Assembly: GCA_001914195.1 (NCBI GenBank)
Contig: MKYF01000047.1
Coordinates: 1 to 15,302, forward strand
DNA: 15,302 bases
Reading direction: 5' to 3'
Source: Streptococcus mitis
GTDB lineage: Bacteria > Bacillota > Bacilli > Lactobacillales > Streptococcaceae
The notes beneath the pieces are model-generated. The model searched no databases and had not been told where the DNA came from. It saw only the letters and a list, made by a program, of their open reading frames with translations. Numbering within the stretch: the stretch's first letter is position 1; each line of letters opens with the position of its first letter. The position numbers were made by a program, and so were the translations under genes. Below are positions 6,531 to 14,500 of the stretch, in pieces.

Positions 6531-6547
6531 GGTGGGAGTTGTCCACC
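6531..6547 (+). promoter_or_regulatory. small hairpin in the scaffold gene leader
   Basis: GGTGGG (6531-6536) pairs with TCCACC (6542-6547), closed by a G-U pair, leaving a 5-base loop. There is no T-run, so it is not a terminator. It lies 12 bases upstream of the scaffold ribosome binding site (6559-6565). It could protect the 5' end of a transcript starting near 6510. Weak evidence. Confidence 0.3.
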
Positions 6548-6570
6548 TAAAAAGAACTAAGGAGGTACAA

Positions 6571-7131
6571 ATGGCATTTACAACAGAGGAACTACTCAAA
6601 CTTGGATTGACAGAGGAACAGGCTAAATCAGTCTTTGCCTTGCGAGGAAAAGAGCTCAACGAGGACAAATCAGCCTTGGAAACTATCACAAAAGAGCGAG
6701 ATAGTCTGAAAGACCAGTTGCAAAAAGCAGAGGATCAAGTTGAACACTTGAAATCGCTTGAAGGTATCAGCGCTAAACAGAAAGAGGCGATTGATGAATT
6801 ACAGGCTGAATATGACAAGTATAAACAAGAGGCTGCTGATGAACTGGCAAAAACAAATAAGGTGAATGCTATCAACCTTGCTTTGAAAGATACCACAGCA
6901 CACAATCCATCAACCTTGATGAAGTTTATTGATGTTGATGCCATTGAACTAGATGACAGTGGCAAACCTAAACTAGATGACATCCTCAATGGTCTAAAGG
7001 AAAGTGACCCATATCTTTTTAAAGCAGAAGAAGATGGCAAGCCTAACCCAAATATCGTTGCGTTTGGAAATCCAACAGCAACAGACCCAGCACCAGATTC
7101 CTTTGCACAGGCATTAGGGCTAACAGAATAA
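6571..7131 (+). CDS. capsid scaffolding protein (phage GP20 family)
   Basis: A 186-residue scaffold. ATG 6571 is chosen because AAGGAGG at 6559-6565 is ideal; the upstream GTG frame adds only noncoding leader. The family pattern is clear: an N-terminal EELLKLGLTEEQAKSVFA segment (4-21), a long acidic coiled coil (about 25-90, with repeated Glu/Lys/Leu heptads), NAINLALKD (about 97-105), then a C-terminal region rich in Asp, Pro and Gly. The short C-terminus probably contacts the coat protein, as in other scaffolds. It matches Phage_GP20 (PF06810). It directly precedes the coat gene, and no prohead protease gene is present, so scaffold exit rather than cleavage is likely. Confidence 0.9.
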   Translation: MAFTTEELLKLGLTEEQAKSVFALRGKELNEDKSALETITKERDSLKDQLQKAEDQVEHLKSLEGISAKQKEAIDELQAEYDKYKQEAADELAKTNKVNAINLALKDTTAHNPSTLMKFIDVDAIELDDSGKPKLDDILNGLKESDPYLFKAEEDGKPNPNIVAFGNPTATDPAPDSFAQALGLTE

Positions 7132-7147
7132 AAAGGAGGAATAGTAG

Positions 7148-8020
7148 ATGTCAATCAATTACATCACAAAACATGAGGGGCAGTTTGAAAAACGCCTCAT
7201 GCAAGGCTCATTGACTGCCATTCTTGAAACGCCAAAAGTAAATTGGCTCGGCGCAAAATCATTTGAATTGCCAACAATCTCTGTAACAGGATATAAGGCA
7301 CATACACGCTCTAAGGGTTACAACTCAGGTACAGTATCAAACGATAAAAACGTTTATACTCTTGGATTTGACCGAGATGTTGAGTTTTTTGTTGATACAG
7401 CAGATGTTGACGAAACAAACCAAGAGCTTTCAGTTGCTAACATCTCAAATACATTCATTTCAGAACATGCAACACCAGAAGTTGATGCTTACCGCTTTTC
7501 TAAAATTGCAACAGCTGCAATTAATGGTCATCATTTCAAACAAGAAGATAGCATTACACCGGAGAATGTCTATGGAATCTTGAAAGCTGCTATTTTGCCA
7601 ATGCGTAAATATGGAGCATCAAACCTTGTCATGTATGTATCTAGCGAGGTAATGGATGCCCTAGAGCGTGCTAAAGACTTTACACGCGCAATCGCTACTA
7701 CATCACCTCAAGGAATTGACACACGTGTAACATCGCTAGATGGAGTGCAACTTATCGAGGTTTGGGATGATGCACGTTTCAAAACTCAATTTGATTTCAC
7801 AACTAGATTTGTGAAAGCTGGTGGCGGTAAAGATATCAATTTCTTGATCGTGGCTAAGACAGCTATCATTGCTAAGGCCAAATTTAACTCTATCTATCTC
7901 TTTGCTCCTGGGCAACACACAGAGGGTGATGGTTACCTATACCAAAACCGTTTGTACCATGACTTGTTTGTCTTGAAATCTCAAGAAGATGGGATTTACG
8001 TTTCACATAAATCAGCATAG
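7148..8020 (+). CDS. major capsid protein (HK97 fold, A118-like)
   Basis: A 290-residue coat protein. ATG 7148 has AAGGAGG at 7133-7139. It starts almost directly with the N-arm (SINYITKHEGQFEKRL) and lacks a long delta domain, which agrees with the separate scaffold gene just upstream. The segments GYNSGTVSNDKNVYTLGFDRDVEFFVD (about 58-84, E-loop/spine region), FISEHATPEVDAYRFSKIA (about 103-121, spine helix) and the C-terminal A-domain part (FLIVAKTAIIAKAKFNSIYLF) fit the small siphophage coat family of A118-like phages. Hundreds of copies build the icosahedral shell. Codon use is biased toward common low-GC codons, in line with high expression. Immediately followed by a terminal AGGAGG for the next small gene. 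Confidence 0.92.
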   Translation: MSINYITKHEGQFEKRLMQGSLTAILETPKVNWLGAKSFELPTISVTGYKAHTRSKGYNSGTVSNDKNVYTLGFDRDVEFFVDTADVDETNQELSVANISNTFISEHATPEVDAYRFSKIATAAINGHHFKQEDSITPENVYGILKAAILPMRKYGASNLVMYVSSEVMDALERAKDFTRAIATTSPQGIDTRVTSLDGVQLIEVWDDARFKTQFDFTTRFVKAGGGKDINFLIVAKTAIIAKAKFNSIYLFAPGQHTEGDGYLYQNRLYHDLFVLKSQEDGIYVSHKSA

Positions 8021-8030
8021 GAGGTAGAAG

Positions 8031-8183
8031 ATGAAGAAATACATCAAAGAAAATCAAGTTTATACCGTGCAAGAGGGTAGTGAGCTTGAGGTGCAACTTA
8101 TGGCAGATGGCTTTGAGGAATTGGTGGAAGATGGTGGCGAGCTTGAAACACCAAAGGAAACTAAGGATAAAGGTAAAGAATAA
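8031..8183 (+). CDS. small acidic phage protein after the capsid gene
   Basis: A 50-residue ORF (MKKYIKENQVYTVQEG..., ending KDKGKE) with a perfect AGGAGG at 8019-8024, six bases before ATG 8031. Its stop TAA at 8181-8183 overlaps the next ATG by one base (TAATG), a strong sign of translational coupling. It has a short N-terminal beta-like segment and a very acidic C-terminal half (EELVEDGGELETPKE) ending in lysines. Small proteins of this kind often follow the capsid gene in siphophages, where some decorate the head, but I do not recognise the family and propose no function. Confidence 0.7.
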   Translation: MKKYIKENQVYTVQEGSELEVQLMADGFEELVEDGGELETPKETKDKGKE

Positions 8184-8377
8184 TGGCTAAGTATAAAGCA
8201 ATTAAGAACCTAATTTTAAAGACACCTGGTATTTATGTGACAGAGGGAGAATTTGTTGAGCTTGAACCGAATTATGCCGATCAAGTCAATAAAGACCTCA
8301 AGCAAACATTTCCAGATGTCGATGCAGTTTTAGAGCTTGTAGAAGATGTGCCCACACAATTTGAGCAGGCTGAATAA
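8183..8377 (+). CDS. small conserved phage protein between capsid and connectors
   Basis: A 64-residue protein. ATG 8183 overlaps the preceding stop (TAATG), and the ribosome binding site is weak (AAAGG at 8170-8174), so translation probably depends on the upstream gene. The sequence MAKYKAIKNLILKTPGIYVTEGEFVELEPNYADQVNKDL suggests a small beta domain with a VTEG.FVEL motif, followed by an acidic tail. It faintly resembles its 50-residue neighbour (K-Y near the start, V-x-E-G, E-L), which may reflect an old duplication. The gene is followed directly by a terminator. Function unknown; a head decoration or joining role is possible from position only. Confidence 0.75.
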   Translation: MAKYKAIKNLILKTPGIYVTEGEFVELEPNYADQVNKDLKQTFPDVDAVLELVEDVPTQFEQAE

Positions 8378-8405
8378 ATAAGGGGTGGCAACACCCTTTA
8401 TTTTT
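8376..8405 (+). terminator. Rho-independent terminator after the head genes
   Basis: AAATAAGGGGTG (8376-8387) pairs with CACCCTTTATTT (8392-8403), 12 bp with one G-U pair, capped by a GCAA (GNRA) tetraloop, with T-run 8401-8405. No promoter is visible before the next gene, so it must leak; it probably lowers connector and tail expression relative to the coat protein. Confidence 0.8.
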
Positions 8406-8419
8406 AAGGGAGGTTACGC

Positions 8420-8812
8420 ATGACTTATTTAACACAAGATGAATTTACTAAGCTAGGTTTTGATGAGGTTACAAACTTTGAAAAATTGGCAAGTAGGGCA
8501 AAGATAGCGATTGACCTATACACTAACGGTTTTTATCAGAAAGGCATTGACTTTGAAAAAGAAATTGCCTATCGAAAAGATGCTGTTAAGCTTGCTATGG
8601 GTTTTCAAATCGCCTATCTCGATGCCTCTGGTATTATGTCAGCTGATGACAAACAGCTAGCCAATAGTGTCTCTATTGGCCGTACATCAATCTCTTATAG
8701 CACCTCACAAAGCACATCAGCAGGTCAGCAATTCAATTTGTCTATGGATGCTGAAAATACTTTGAGACAAGCTGGCTTTAGCCTAGTTGTTGGAGTTGCA
8801 TATGATCGATAA
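8420..8812 (+). CDS. head-tail connector (adaptor) protein
   Basis: A 130-residue protein. ATG 8420 has GGGAGG at 8407-8412. It opens with MTYLTQDEFTKLGFDEV, followed by a helical region (about 20-75, containing AKIAIDLY, AVKLAMGFQIAYLDASG) and a C-terminal Ser/Thr-rich stretch (VSIGRTSISYSTSQSTSAGQ, about 86-105). This matches the gp6/YqbG-type adaptors that dock on the portal after DNA filling. First of four genes in the standard adaptor-stopper-completion-terminator order. Its end overlaps the next gene by 11 bases. The family call rests on pattern and position. Confidence 0.75.
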   Translation: MTYLTQDEFTKLGFDEVTNFEKLASRAKIAIDLYTNGFYQKGIDFEKEIAYRKDAVKLAMGFQIAYLDASGIMSADDKQLANSVSIGRTSISYSTSQSTSAGQQFNLSMDAENTLRQAGFSLVVGVAYDR

Positions 8813-9173
8813 GCGGTTATTAAAAGGGATTGACAAGCGTTTGTTAAAGGATGTCCTAACCATAAAAAAAGTAGCTGATAAAAACGATTATGGGGATGAA
8901 GTATATTCAGAACCGTTGACTATTAAAAATGTACGTTTTGATAGATCAGTGGGGTCATCTGGTAATCGTAACTCAAAATCTGGTACAGGGAATTCAAAAT
9001 CAAGGCAAAAACAAGGGGTTATATACCTCTATCCATCCCTTTCTTTTGTGACAGCCGATGATAATTGGATGGGTGCAAAAGTAAACGATGGGATAAGAGA
9101 TTACACAATTAATGGATATCAAACTAACTATTATGATGGTGAGATATTCAGTCAAGAAATTGAGGTGATCTAA
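8802..9173 (+). CDS. head-tail stopper / minor capsid protein (Minor_capsid_1-like)
   Basis: A 123-residue protein. ATG 8802 is chosen because GGAG at 8791-8794 lies seven bases upstream; it begins inside the adaptor gene. The core resembles Minor_capsid_1/H-T-connector stoppers: DVLTIKKVADKNDYGDEVYSEPLTIKNVRFDR (about 17-48), then VIYLYPSL and a DYTINGYQTNYYDGEIFSQEIEVI ending. A Ser/Asn/Gly/Lys-rich stretch (about 49-70) interrupts it, probably a flexible loop. The N-terminus has an 8-residue tandem repeat (IDKRLLKG, IDKRLLKD). The stopper plugs the portal channel after packaging. Its stop overlaps the next start by one base (TAATG). Confidence 0.75.
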   Translation: MIDKRLLKGIDKRLLKDVLTIKKVADKNDYGDEVYSEPLTIKNVRFDRSVGSSGNRNSKSGTGNSKSRQKQGVIYLYPSLSFVTADDNWMGAKVNDGIRDYTINGYQTNYYDGEIFSQEIEVI

Positions 9174-9517
9174 TGAGTATTGCTATTAAAGTTGACTTGC
9201 AAAAAGCCAAACAGAAACTTTCGAGCGAATCCATGACAAGAGGAAAGGTTGCAGTCGCTAGCAAAATCTTGCTAGACAATGAGCAATATATCCCCTTGAG
9301 AGGTGGAAAGTTGAGAGTTTCTGGCCGAATCGTTGGACAGGGTGATGCTGTTGTTTATGGCACAGTTTATGCTAGGGCACAATTTTACGGTTCAAATGGT
9401 ATTGTCACCTTTAGGAGATATACCACTCCAGGGACAGGAAAACGATGGGATCAAGTTGCTACTCGCAATAATGCCGAAGAATGGGCTAGAGAATTTGTGA
9501 AAGGGATGGGGCTTTGA
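9173..9517 (+). CDS. minor capsid / tail completion protein (Minor_capsid_2 family)
   Basis: A 114-residue protein. ATG 9173 shares its A with the previous stop, and GAGGTG at 9162-9167 serves as ribosome binding site. The conserved blocks are ILLDNEQYIPLRGGKLRVSGRI (about 32-53), VVYGTVYARAQFYG (about 60-73) and YTTPGTGKRWDQVA (about 83-96), a signature I associate with PF11114. This family lies between the stopper and the tail terminator and is thought to complete the head-tail joint, although the exact role is not settled. Stop and next start overlap by one base (TGATG). Confidence 0.85.
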   Translation: MSIAIKVDLQKAKQKLSSESMTRGKVAVASKILLDNEQYIPLRGGKLRVSGRIVGQGDAVVYGTVYARAQFYGSNGIVTFRRYTTPGTGKRWDQVATRNNAEEWAREFVKGMGL

Positions 9518-9924
9518 TGCGAGAGAATGACTTTCAAAATGTACTTTTAAAGCACATCAAGACTTTAAATTTACCAGTTGAACCACGCTTTGATTATTTT
9601 GAGGATGACAAAGATGACCTTGTTATCAATCAGATACCAGGAGGAAAAGTGGATAGAGGCTATATGGATGGCACACAAGAGATTTCTTTGCCGTTTGAAA
9701 TTGCTGTAAAGGCAAAAAAGAACTCAGTAGCAAATGACACTATCTGGTTAGTCACATCAGAACTATCAAAGATAGACTTAGTTTTGCCAAGTGACAATAA
9801 TTCTTATGAGTATATGGGAATGGAAGTCAGCAGGCCTGCCATGAAAGGTAAGGATGAGCAAGGCTATTATTATTACACAATTGAAATTGTGGCGAAAATC
9901 GTAATAGAGAGGAAAAAACAATGA
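9517..9924 (+). CDS. tail terminator / minor capsid protein (Minor_capsid_3 family)
   Basis: A 135-residue protein. ATG 9517 overlaps the previous TGA; the TTG three bases earlier is an unlikely alternative, and the ribosome binding site is weak (GGGATGGGG at 9503-9511), suggesting coupling. The pattern of an N-terminal helix (NDFQNVLLKHIKTL), a DYFEDDKDDLVINQIPGGKVDRGYMDGTQEISLPFEI block (about 28-64), a helix and a C-terminal YYYTIEIVAKIVIER strand fits PF12691/tail terminator proteins. The protein caps the finished tail tube and offers the face that binds the head. Its end overlaps the tail tube start (ATGA). Confidence 0.82.
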   Translation: MRENDFQNVLLKHIKTLNLPVEPRFDYFEDDKDDLVINQIPGGKVDRGYMDGTQEISLPFEIAVKAKKNSVANDTIWLVTSELSKIDLVLPSDNNSYEYMGMEVSRPAMKGKDEQGYYYYTIEIVAKIVIERKKQ

Positions 9925-10370
9925 CAAGACAAAAAAACGCCCTACGTGGCCATTTTGTAGCTCCATACAATGGAGGAACTGAACCATCAACAGAAGATGC
10001 ATGGTTGGAACTTGCTAAATGGATCTCAGACGTATCAGATGATACAGACGAGAAAACAGATGATCAAGCATACTATGACGGTGATGGAGTTGAAGAAACA
10101 ACCGTGGTCAGTGTAAAAGGTGCTTATACCTTTGAGGGTACTTACGATCCAGACGATAAGGCACAGGCTCTTATTGCTGGGATGAAGTACAAGACAGGGG
10201 ATGACCGTAAGCTATGGCATAAGGTTGTTTCTTCTGACAAGAAGAAACAATGGGTGGGAGCTGCAACTGCAACAGAAATCAAAGCAGGTTCTGGCGCTGC
10301 CTCTGACTATGAGGTGTTTGGATGTAAGCTTTCTTACAACTCGACGCCAAAAGAGACAGGTATTGGGTAA
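9921..10370 (+). CDS. major tail protein (tail tube)
   Basis: A 149-residue tail tube subunit. ATG 9921 overlaps the previous stop, with GAGAGG at 9908-9913. Features of siphophage tube proteins are visible: N-terminal ALRGHFVAPYNGGTEPS, an Asp-rich segment WISDVSDDTDEKTDDQAYYDGDG (about 34-56, the usual D-x-x-x-x-D-Y-x-G loop that joins neighbouring subunits), VSVKGAYTFEGTYDPDDKAQALI (about 63-85) and a C-terminal EVFGCKLSYNSTPKETGIG. It polymerises around the tape measure. There is no C-terminal Ig-like decoration domain. Followed by a terminator, which is common after this highly expressed gene. Confidence 0.87.
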   Translation: MTRQKNALRGHFVAPYNGGTEPSTEDAWLELAKWISDVSDDTDEKTDDQAYYDGDGVEETTVVSVKGAYTFEGTYDPDDKAQALIAGMKYKTGDDRKLWHKVVSSDKKKQWVGAATATEIKAGSGAASDYEVFGCKLSYNSTPKETGIG

Positions 10371-10381
10371 TAGCTTTTGAT

Positions 10382-10412
10382 AAGGGCGGGCATTTAAGCC
10401 TTGCCCTTTTTA
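10382..10412 (+). terminator. terminator between tail tube and chaperone genes
   Basis: AAGGGC (10382-10387) pairs with GCCCTT (10403-10408), with an inner GGC/GCC stem and the loop ATTTAA, then T 10407-10412. No promoter follows, so it is probably leaky and lowers chaperone and tape measure expression relative to the tube. Confidence 0.72.
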
Positions 10413-10435
10413 ACAACAGGAAAAGGAGTAGAAAC

Positions 10436-10924
10436 ATGACAGATATTCAGATTGAACTAAAACGTACAGGATTTCCGGTAAAGATTGGAGAAGTAGAGCT
10501 ATGGTTTGATACTAGCCAAGAGAGCTTAATGCGATTTTATGACATGGAAGAAGAACTCCAACGTCGCCTTGTCCAATATGAATTGGATGTGGTAACTGCA
10601 AATATCGATAACAAAATTGAGCGTGATGGAGTAACTAAAGAAGTAGTAGCTGGCGCTATTGAACTAGAGAAGAAACAGCTTGAAATTCAATACGATCTTG
10701 TTTTTGGGGATGGCACTTTTGACAAGCTTTATTCTGTATATCCAGACTATAAAGCCCTAAATAACGCCCTAGAACAAGCCTCAATCATGTTGCATGACAA
10801 GCTAGGAGAACTTGCTGAGCAACACAAAACAGTAGTGAAAGAGCGTGCTAGTCACTATTTAAACAAGGGAAAAGTCACTCCAATCAAGAACAACAAGAAA
10901 CAAAAAAAGAATAAAAAGAAATAG
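10436..10924 (+). CDS. putative tail assembly chaperone (first of pair)
   Basis: A 162-residue protein between tail tube and tape measure, the usual place for chaperones that keep the tape measure soluble. ATG 10436 has AAGGAG at 10422-10427. It has an N-terminal IQIELKRTGFPVKIGEVELWFDTSQESLMRFYDM region (about 4-37), a long helical middle and a lysine-rich C-terminus (NNKKQKKNKKK). The FPVKIGEVELWFDTS segment resembles tail-chaperone G-type proteins of streptococcal siphophages. Codons 10901-10909 read CAA AAA AAG, containing the A_AAA_AAG slippery heptamer, but the -1 frame stops at 10912 and the +1 frame at 10926, so no fusion to the next gene can form. Confidence 0.7.
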   Translation: MTDIQIELKRTGFPVKIGEVELWFDTSQESLMRFYDMEEELQRRLVQYELDVVTANIDNKIERDGVTKEVVAGAIELEKKQLEIQYDLVFGDGTFDKLYSVYPDYKALNNALEQASIMLHDKLGELAEQHKTVVKERASHYLNKGKVTPIKNNKKQKKNKKK

Positions 10925-10937
10925 CTAGGTAAAAATT

Positions 10938-11507
10938 ATGTCTATGAAATTAAATGATGCTTTAATCACAAATTTTTCTATTGCTGATAAGGAGTATGAC
11001 ATAGACTTGTCTTTTAATAAGGTTCTGGATGTCTTTGAAATCTTGAAAGAGGAGGAAATGACGCATCTAGAACAAGCTCAGTTGATTGTCCATTTGCTAA
11101 CTGGCCAAGAATTATACGACATCAAAGAGGTTGTGGATTGTTGGATTTACATAAAAGAGCATTTTTTAGAAATTGAAAAAGAAACCGTTCAGTATGATTT
11201 GTTAGGAAATCCAATGCCAACAGCAAAAGATGAAGAAGAACACGAAAAATTGATTGATTTTGAACAAGATGCGGAATACCTTTACGCTAGTTTTTTGCAA
11301 GCTTATGGCATCAATCTTTTAGAAGTTCAAAATAAGTTGACATGGACAGAATTTAAGGCGCTTTTGAACGCTTTACCGGACAACACAATCATGCAACAGA
11401 TTATAGAAATTCGTGCCTGGAAACCAGAACATGGTGGGGATAAGAATAAAATGCGCAAATTACAAGCTAAATATAGTTTAGGAAAGGAGGGAGAAGTAAA
11501 TGGCTGA
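10938..11507 (+). CDS. bacteriophage Gp15 family protein (second tail chaperone)
   Basis: A 189-residue protein. ATG 10938 lies 14 bases after the preceding stop with only AGG at 10927-10929 as a ribosome binding site; ATG 10944 is an alternative. The N-terminal DALITNFSIADKEYDIDLSFNKVLDVFEIL (about 6-35), the central acidic linker and the characteristic C-terminal TWTEFKALLNALPDNTIMQQIIEIRAWKP (about 136-164) identify the phage Gp15 family (PF06854), which is found directly before the tape measure in these phages. A chaperone role is inferred from position. The last 8 bases overlap the tape measure gene, and AAAGGAGGG for that gene sits inside this one (11483-11491). Confidence 0.88.
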   Translation: MSMKLNDALITNFSIADKEYDIDLSFNKVLDVFEILKEEEMTHLEQAQLIVHLLTGQELYDIKEVVDCWIYIKEHFLEIEKETVQYDLLGNPMPTAKDEEEHEKLIDFEQDAEYLYASFLQAYGINLLEVQNKLTWTEFKALLNALPDNTIMQQIIEIRAWKPEHGGDKNKMRKLQAKYSLGKEGEVNG

Positions 11508-14500
11508 TGGAAAAGTTACCATCGTTGTCGATGTGGACGGTAATAAAGTCAAGGTTCTAAACGATGAGTTAGATAAAACGGCACAGAAAGGTAACAGAGG
11601 GAGTAGCTCCCTAAAGAAATTTGCGGTAGGTAGTGCAGTTTTCCAGCTTGCCGCTAAAGGTGCTGAACTTTTGGGCGATGCTTTAGGAAGTGCTATTCAG
11701 CGTTTTGATACCCTCGAAAGTTATCCAAGAGTGATGCAAGCAATGGGACATAGTACAGAGGATGTCACACGCTCAACTAAGAAACTTGCTAATGGGATTG
11801 AGGGCTTGCCTACTACTTTAAATGAAGTGGTAGGTACAGCTCAACGCCTTACCTCGATTACTGGAGATATAAACAAATCAACAGATCTAACACTTGCTCT
11901 TAATAATGCATTTCTTGCCTCCGGATCATCTAGTGCGGATGCAAGTCGTGGTTTACAACAGTTTAGCCAAATGTTATCAGCTGGTAAGGTTGATATGCAA
12001 AGCTGGAAAACATTACAGGAAACCATGCCCTATGCTTTGCAAAAGACTGCTGAATCATTCGGTTTTGCTGGTCAATCTGCTCAGAATGATTTCTATTCTG
12101 CATTAAAAGAGGGGCGTATCACTTTCGACCAATTTTCAAGCAAATTGGTTGAATTGAATGGTGGCGTTGGTGGTTTTGCTGAACTTGCTAAATCTAATAG
12201 TAAAGGGATCCAGACATCTTTTGGGAACTTAAAGAATGCGGTTGTTAAAGGTGTAGCTAATACTATCAAGGCTCTTGACGATTTAACAAAGGCAGCAACA
12301 GGTAAGACGATTGCTGAGAACTTCGATGCATTGAAAGTAATCATCAATGCTGCTTTTGGTGTTATTGTCAACGTAATTAAAGCTAGTACGCCTGTTTTTC
12401 AGACTTTGTTTAGTATTTTGGGTACTGGAGTTTCTGTAATCTCATTTTTGACACCAGTTATTATTAGTTTGGTTTCTGCCGTGGTGGCTATGCGTGTTGC
12501 CAACGAAGCTATAACTGCGACAAAAAACTTAATAAATGCCTGGCAAACATTCAAAACAACGGCCATAGGAGCAATACAGATTATTAATTTAATGACTGCA
12601 GCACAAGCGACTTGTGGAACAGTTACAAAAGCTCAAATGGTCGCTAACTTGGCAAACAATGGAGCGCTAACGGCGTCTAATTTGCTTTATGGTGTTTTAA
12701 CAGGAGCTATCACTTTACAAACTGCTGCAACTATTGCTGCGACAGCTGCAACAACAGCATTTAAAGCAGCACTGACAGCTTTAACTGGTCCGATTGGTTG
12801 GATTGTTGCTGGTGTAGGTCTTGCTGTTGGGGCATTGGTAGGGTTGTGGCAATGGCTGACTGCTGAAAGTGAAGAAACAAAACGCCTTAAATCGGAACAA
12901 GAGGAGTTAGTCAAGAGTACGGATCAATTAACAGATTCTGTTAAACAAAGTGCACAAGAACGTCAAAAAAATCTTGAATCTGTAAAAGGAAATACAGAAT
13001 CTTATCAAAAACTAGCTGATGAAGTTATCCAACTTGCACAGAAAACAAATAAGACAGCAGCTGAAAAGGCAAACCTCAAGAAAAAGATTGATGCTTTGAA
13101 TGCCTCTGTTAGTGGCTTGAATCTAGTTTATGACAAAAATACCGATTCTTTGTCTCATAATAGCGACCAAATCAAAGCTAGAATCTCAGCGATGGAGGCA
13201 GAATCAACATGGGAGGCATCCCAAAAGAATCTACTTGATATCGAGAAGAAACGTACTGAGGTAGGTGAACAACTAAAACAGATTGCTGAACAACGCAAAA
13301 AATGGAATGAAGAGTCCAATGTCAGTGATAGCGCTAGAAAAGAAAAGCTTCAAGAACTAAATGACAAGGAAACTGAGCTTAAAAATATTCAAACAGAATT
13401 GCAAACCGAGTACGAAAAAACATCTCAAGTTCAACAGGCGGCATCTGAAGCAATGGCAACAGCTGCTGAAAATGGGTCTAATCGACAAGTTATATCATAT
13501 GAAGGTATGTCTAGAGCTCAACAAAAAGCGGTTGATGATATGCGCTCTAAATACAATGAGTTGCTTGAAACCACAACGAACATGTTTGATCAGATACAAA
13601 TGAAGTCAGCTATTAGTGTCGATGAAATGATTGCCAACCTCCAAAAAAACCAAGAAGCGGTTAATAATTGGGCAACAAACCTCAATACACTAGCCGAACG
13701 TGGGGTAAACGAGGGGATTTTGGCTAAATTGCAACAGATGGGGCCTCAAGGTGGGCTGTACGTTCAAGAACTTGTCAACGCATCAGATGAAAAATTGGCA
13801 ACATTGAACGAAGTCTTTACTCGAGGTGGTGAGTCAGCTATGAATGGCTTAACTGCTGGTATGGATACTGGTGCTTTGGGTATCACAGACAAGATCAAGG
13901 GCATTGTACAAAGTCAAGTATCGAGTTTGCAAGAGGAAATTGCAGCTGCTGACTTCCCTGAAAAAGGGAAAAATATTCCTGAAGGTGTTGGTGATGGTAT
14001 TAAAGCTGGAGCTGAAATTGCAAGTGAAGCTTCTAAAAACATGGCTAATGATATAAAAGAATCCTTTACAAGTGAAATGGACATCCATTCTCCATCCCGT
14101 GTATTTAACGAATATGGAGGTTTTATCACTACTGGGTTAGCTGAGGGGCTAGATAAAGGTACCAATCAACCTGTATCATCTGTTACTAACTTAGCCAATC
14201 AGATTAAGAAACCATTTGATAGTTTGCAGAGTGATTTCACATACATTGGTGAAATGGCGATGTCTGGTCTTAATACAGGGCTTTGGAGTGGCTCTAGTTC
14301 AGTTATGGCAACAGCTAACTCAATTGCTGAAAGGGTAAAAAACACCATCAAGAGTGCACTAGATATCCATAGTCCATCTCGTGTTATGCGTGATGAAGTT
14401 GGGCGATTTATCCCTCAAGGTATCGCTGTTGGTATCGAGGCGGATGCTGGCGTTGTTAAAAGATCAATGTTGCGATTAAAAGAAAGCATGATGATTGATA

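Noticed and set aside
6735..7154. A 139-codon open frame on the minus strand across the scaffold gene
   Set aside because: It is Ser/Ala-rich and reads as the antisense of the scaffold coiled coil, with no ribosome binding site or family resemblance.
10901..11507. A programmed frameshift fusing the two tail chaperone genes
   Set aside because: The -1 frame stops at 10912 and the +1 frame at 10926, before the second gene starts, so no fusion product is possible in this sequence.
12687..12914. Minus-strand ORFs inside the tape measure gene
   Set aside because: Ala/Val/Thr-rich shadows of a repetitive, alanine-rich coding strand, with no supporting signals.
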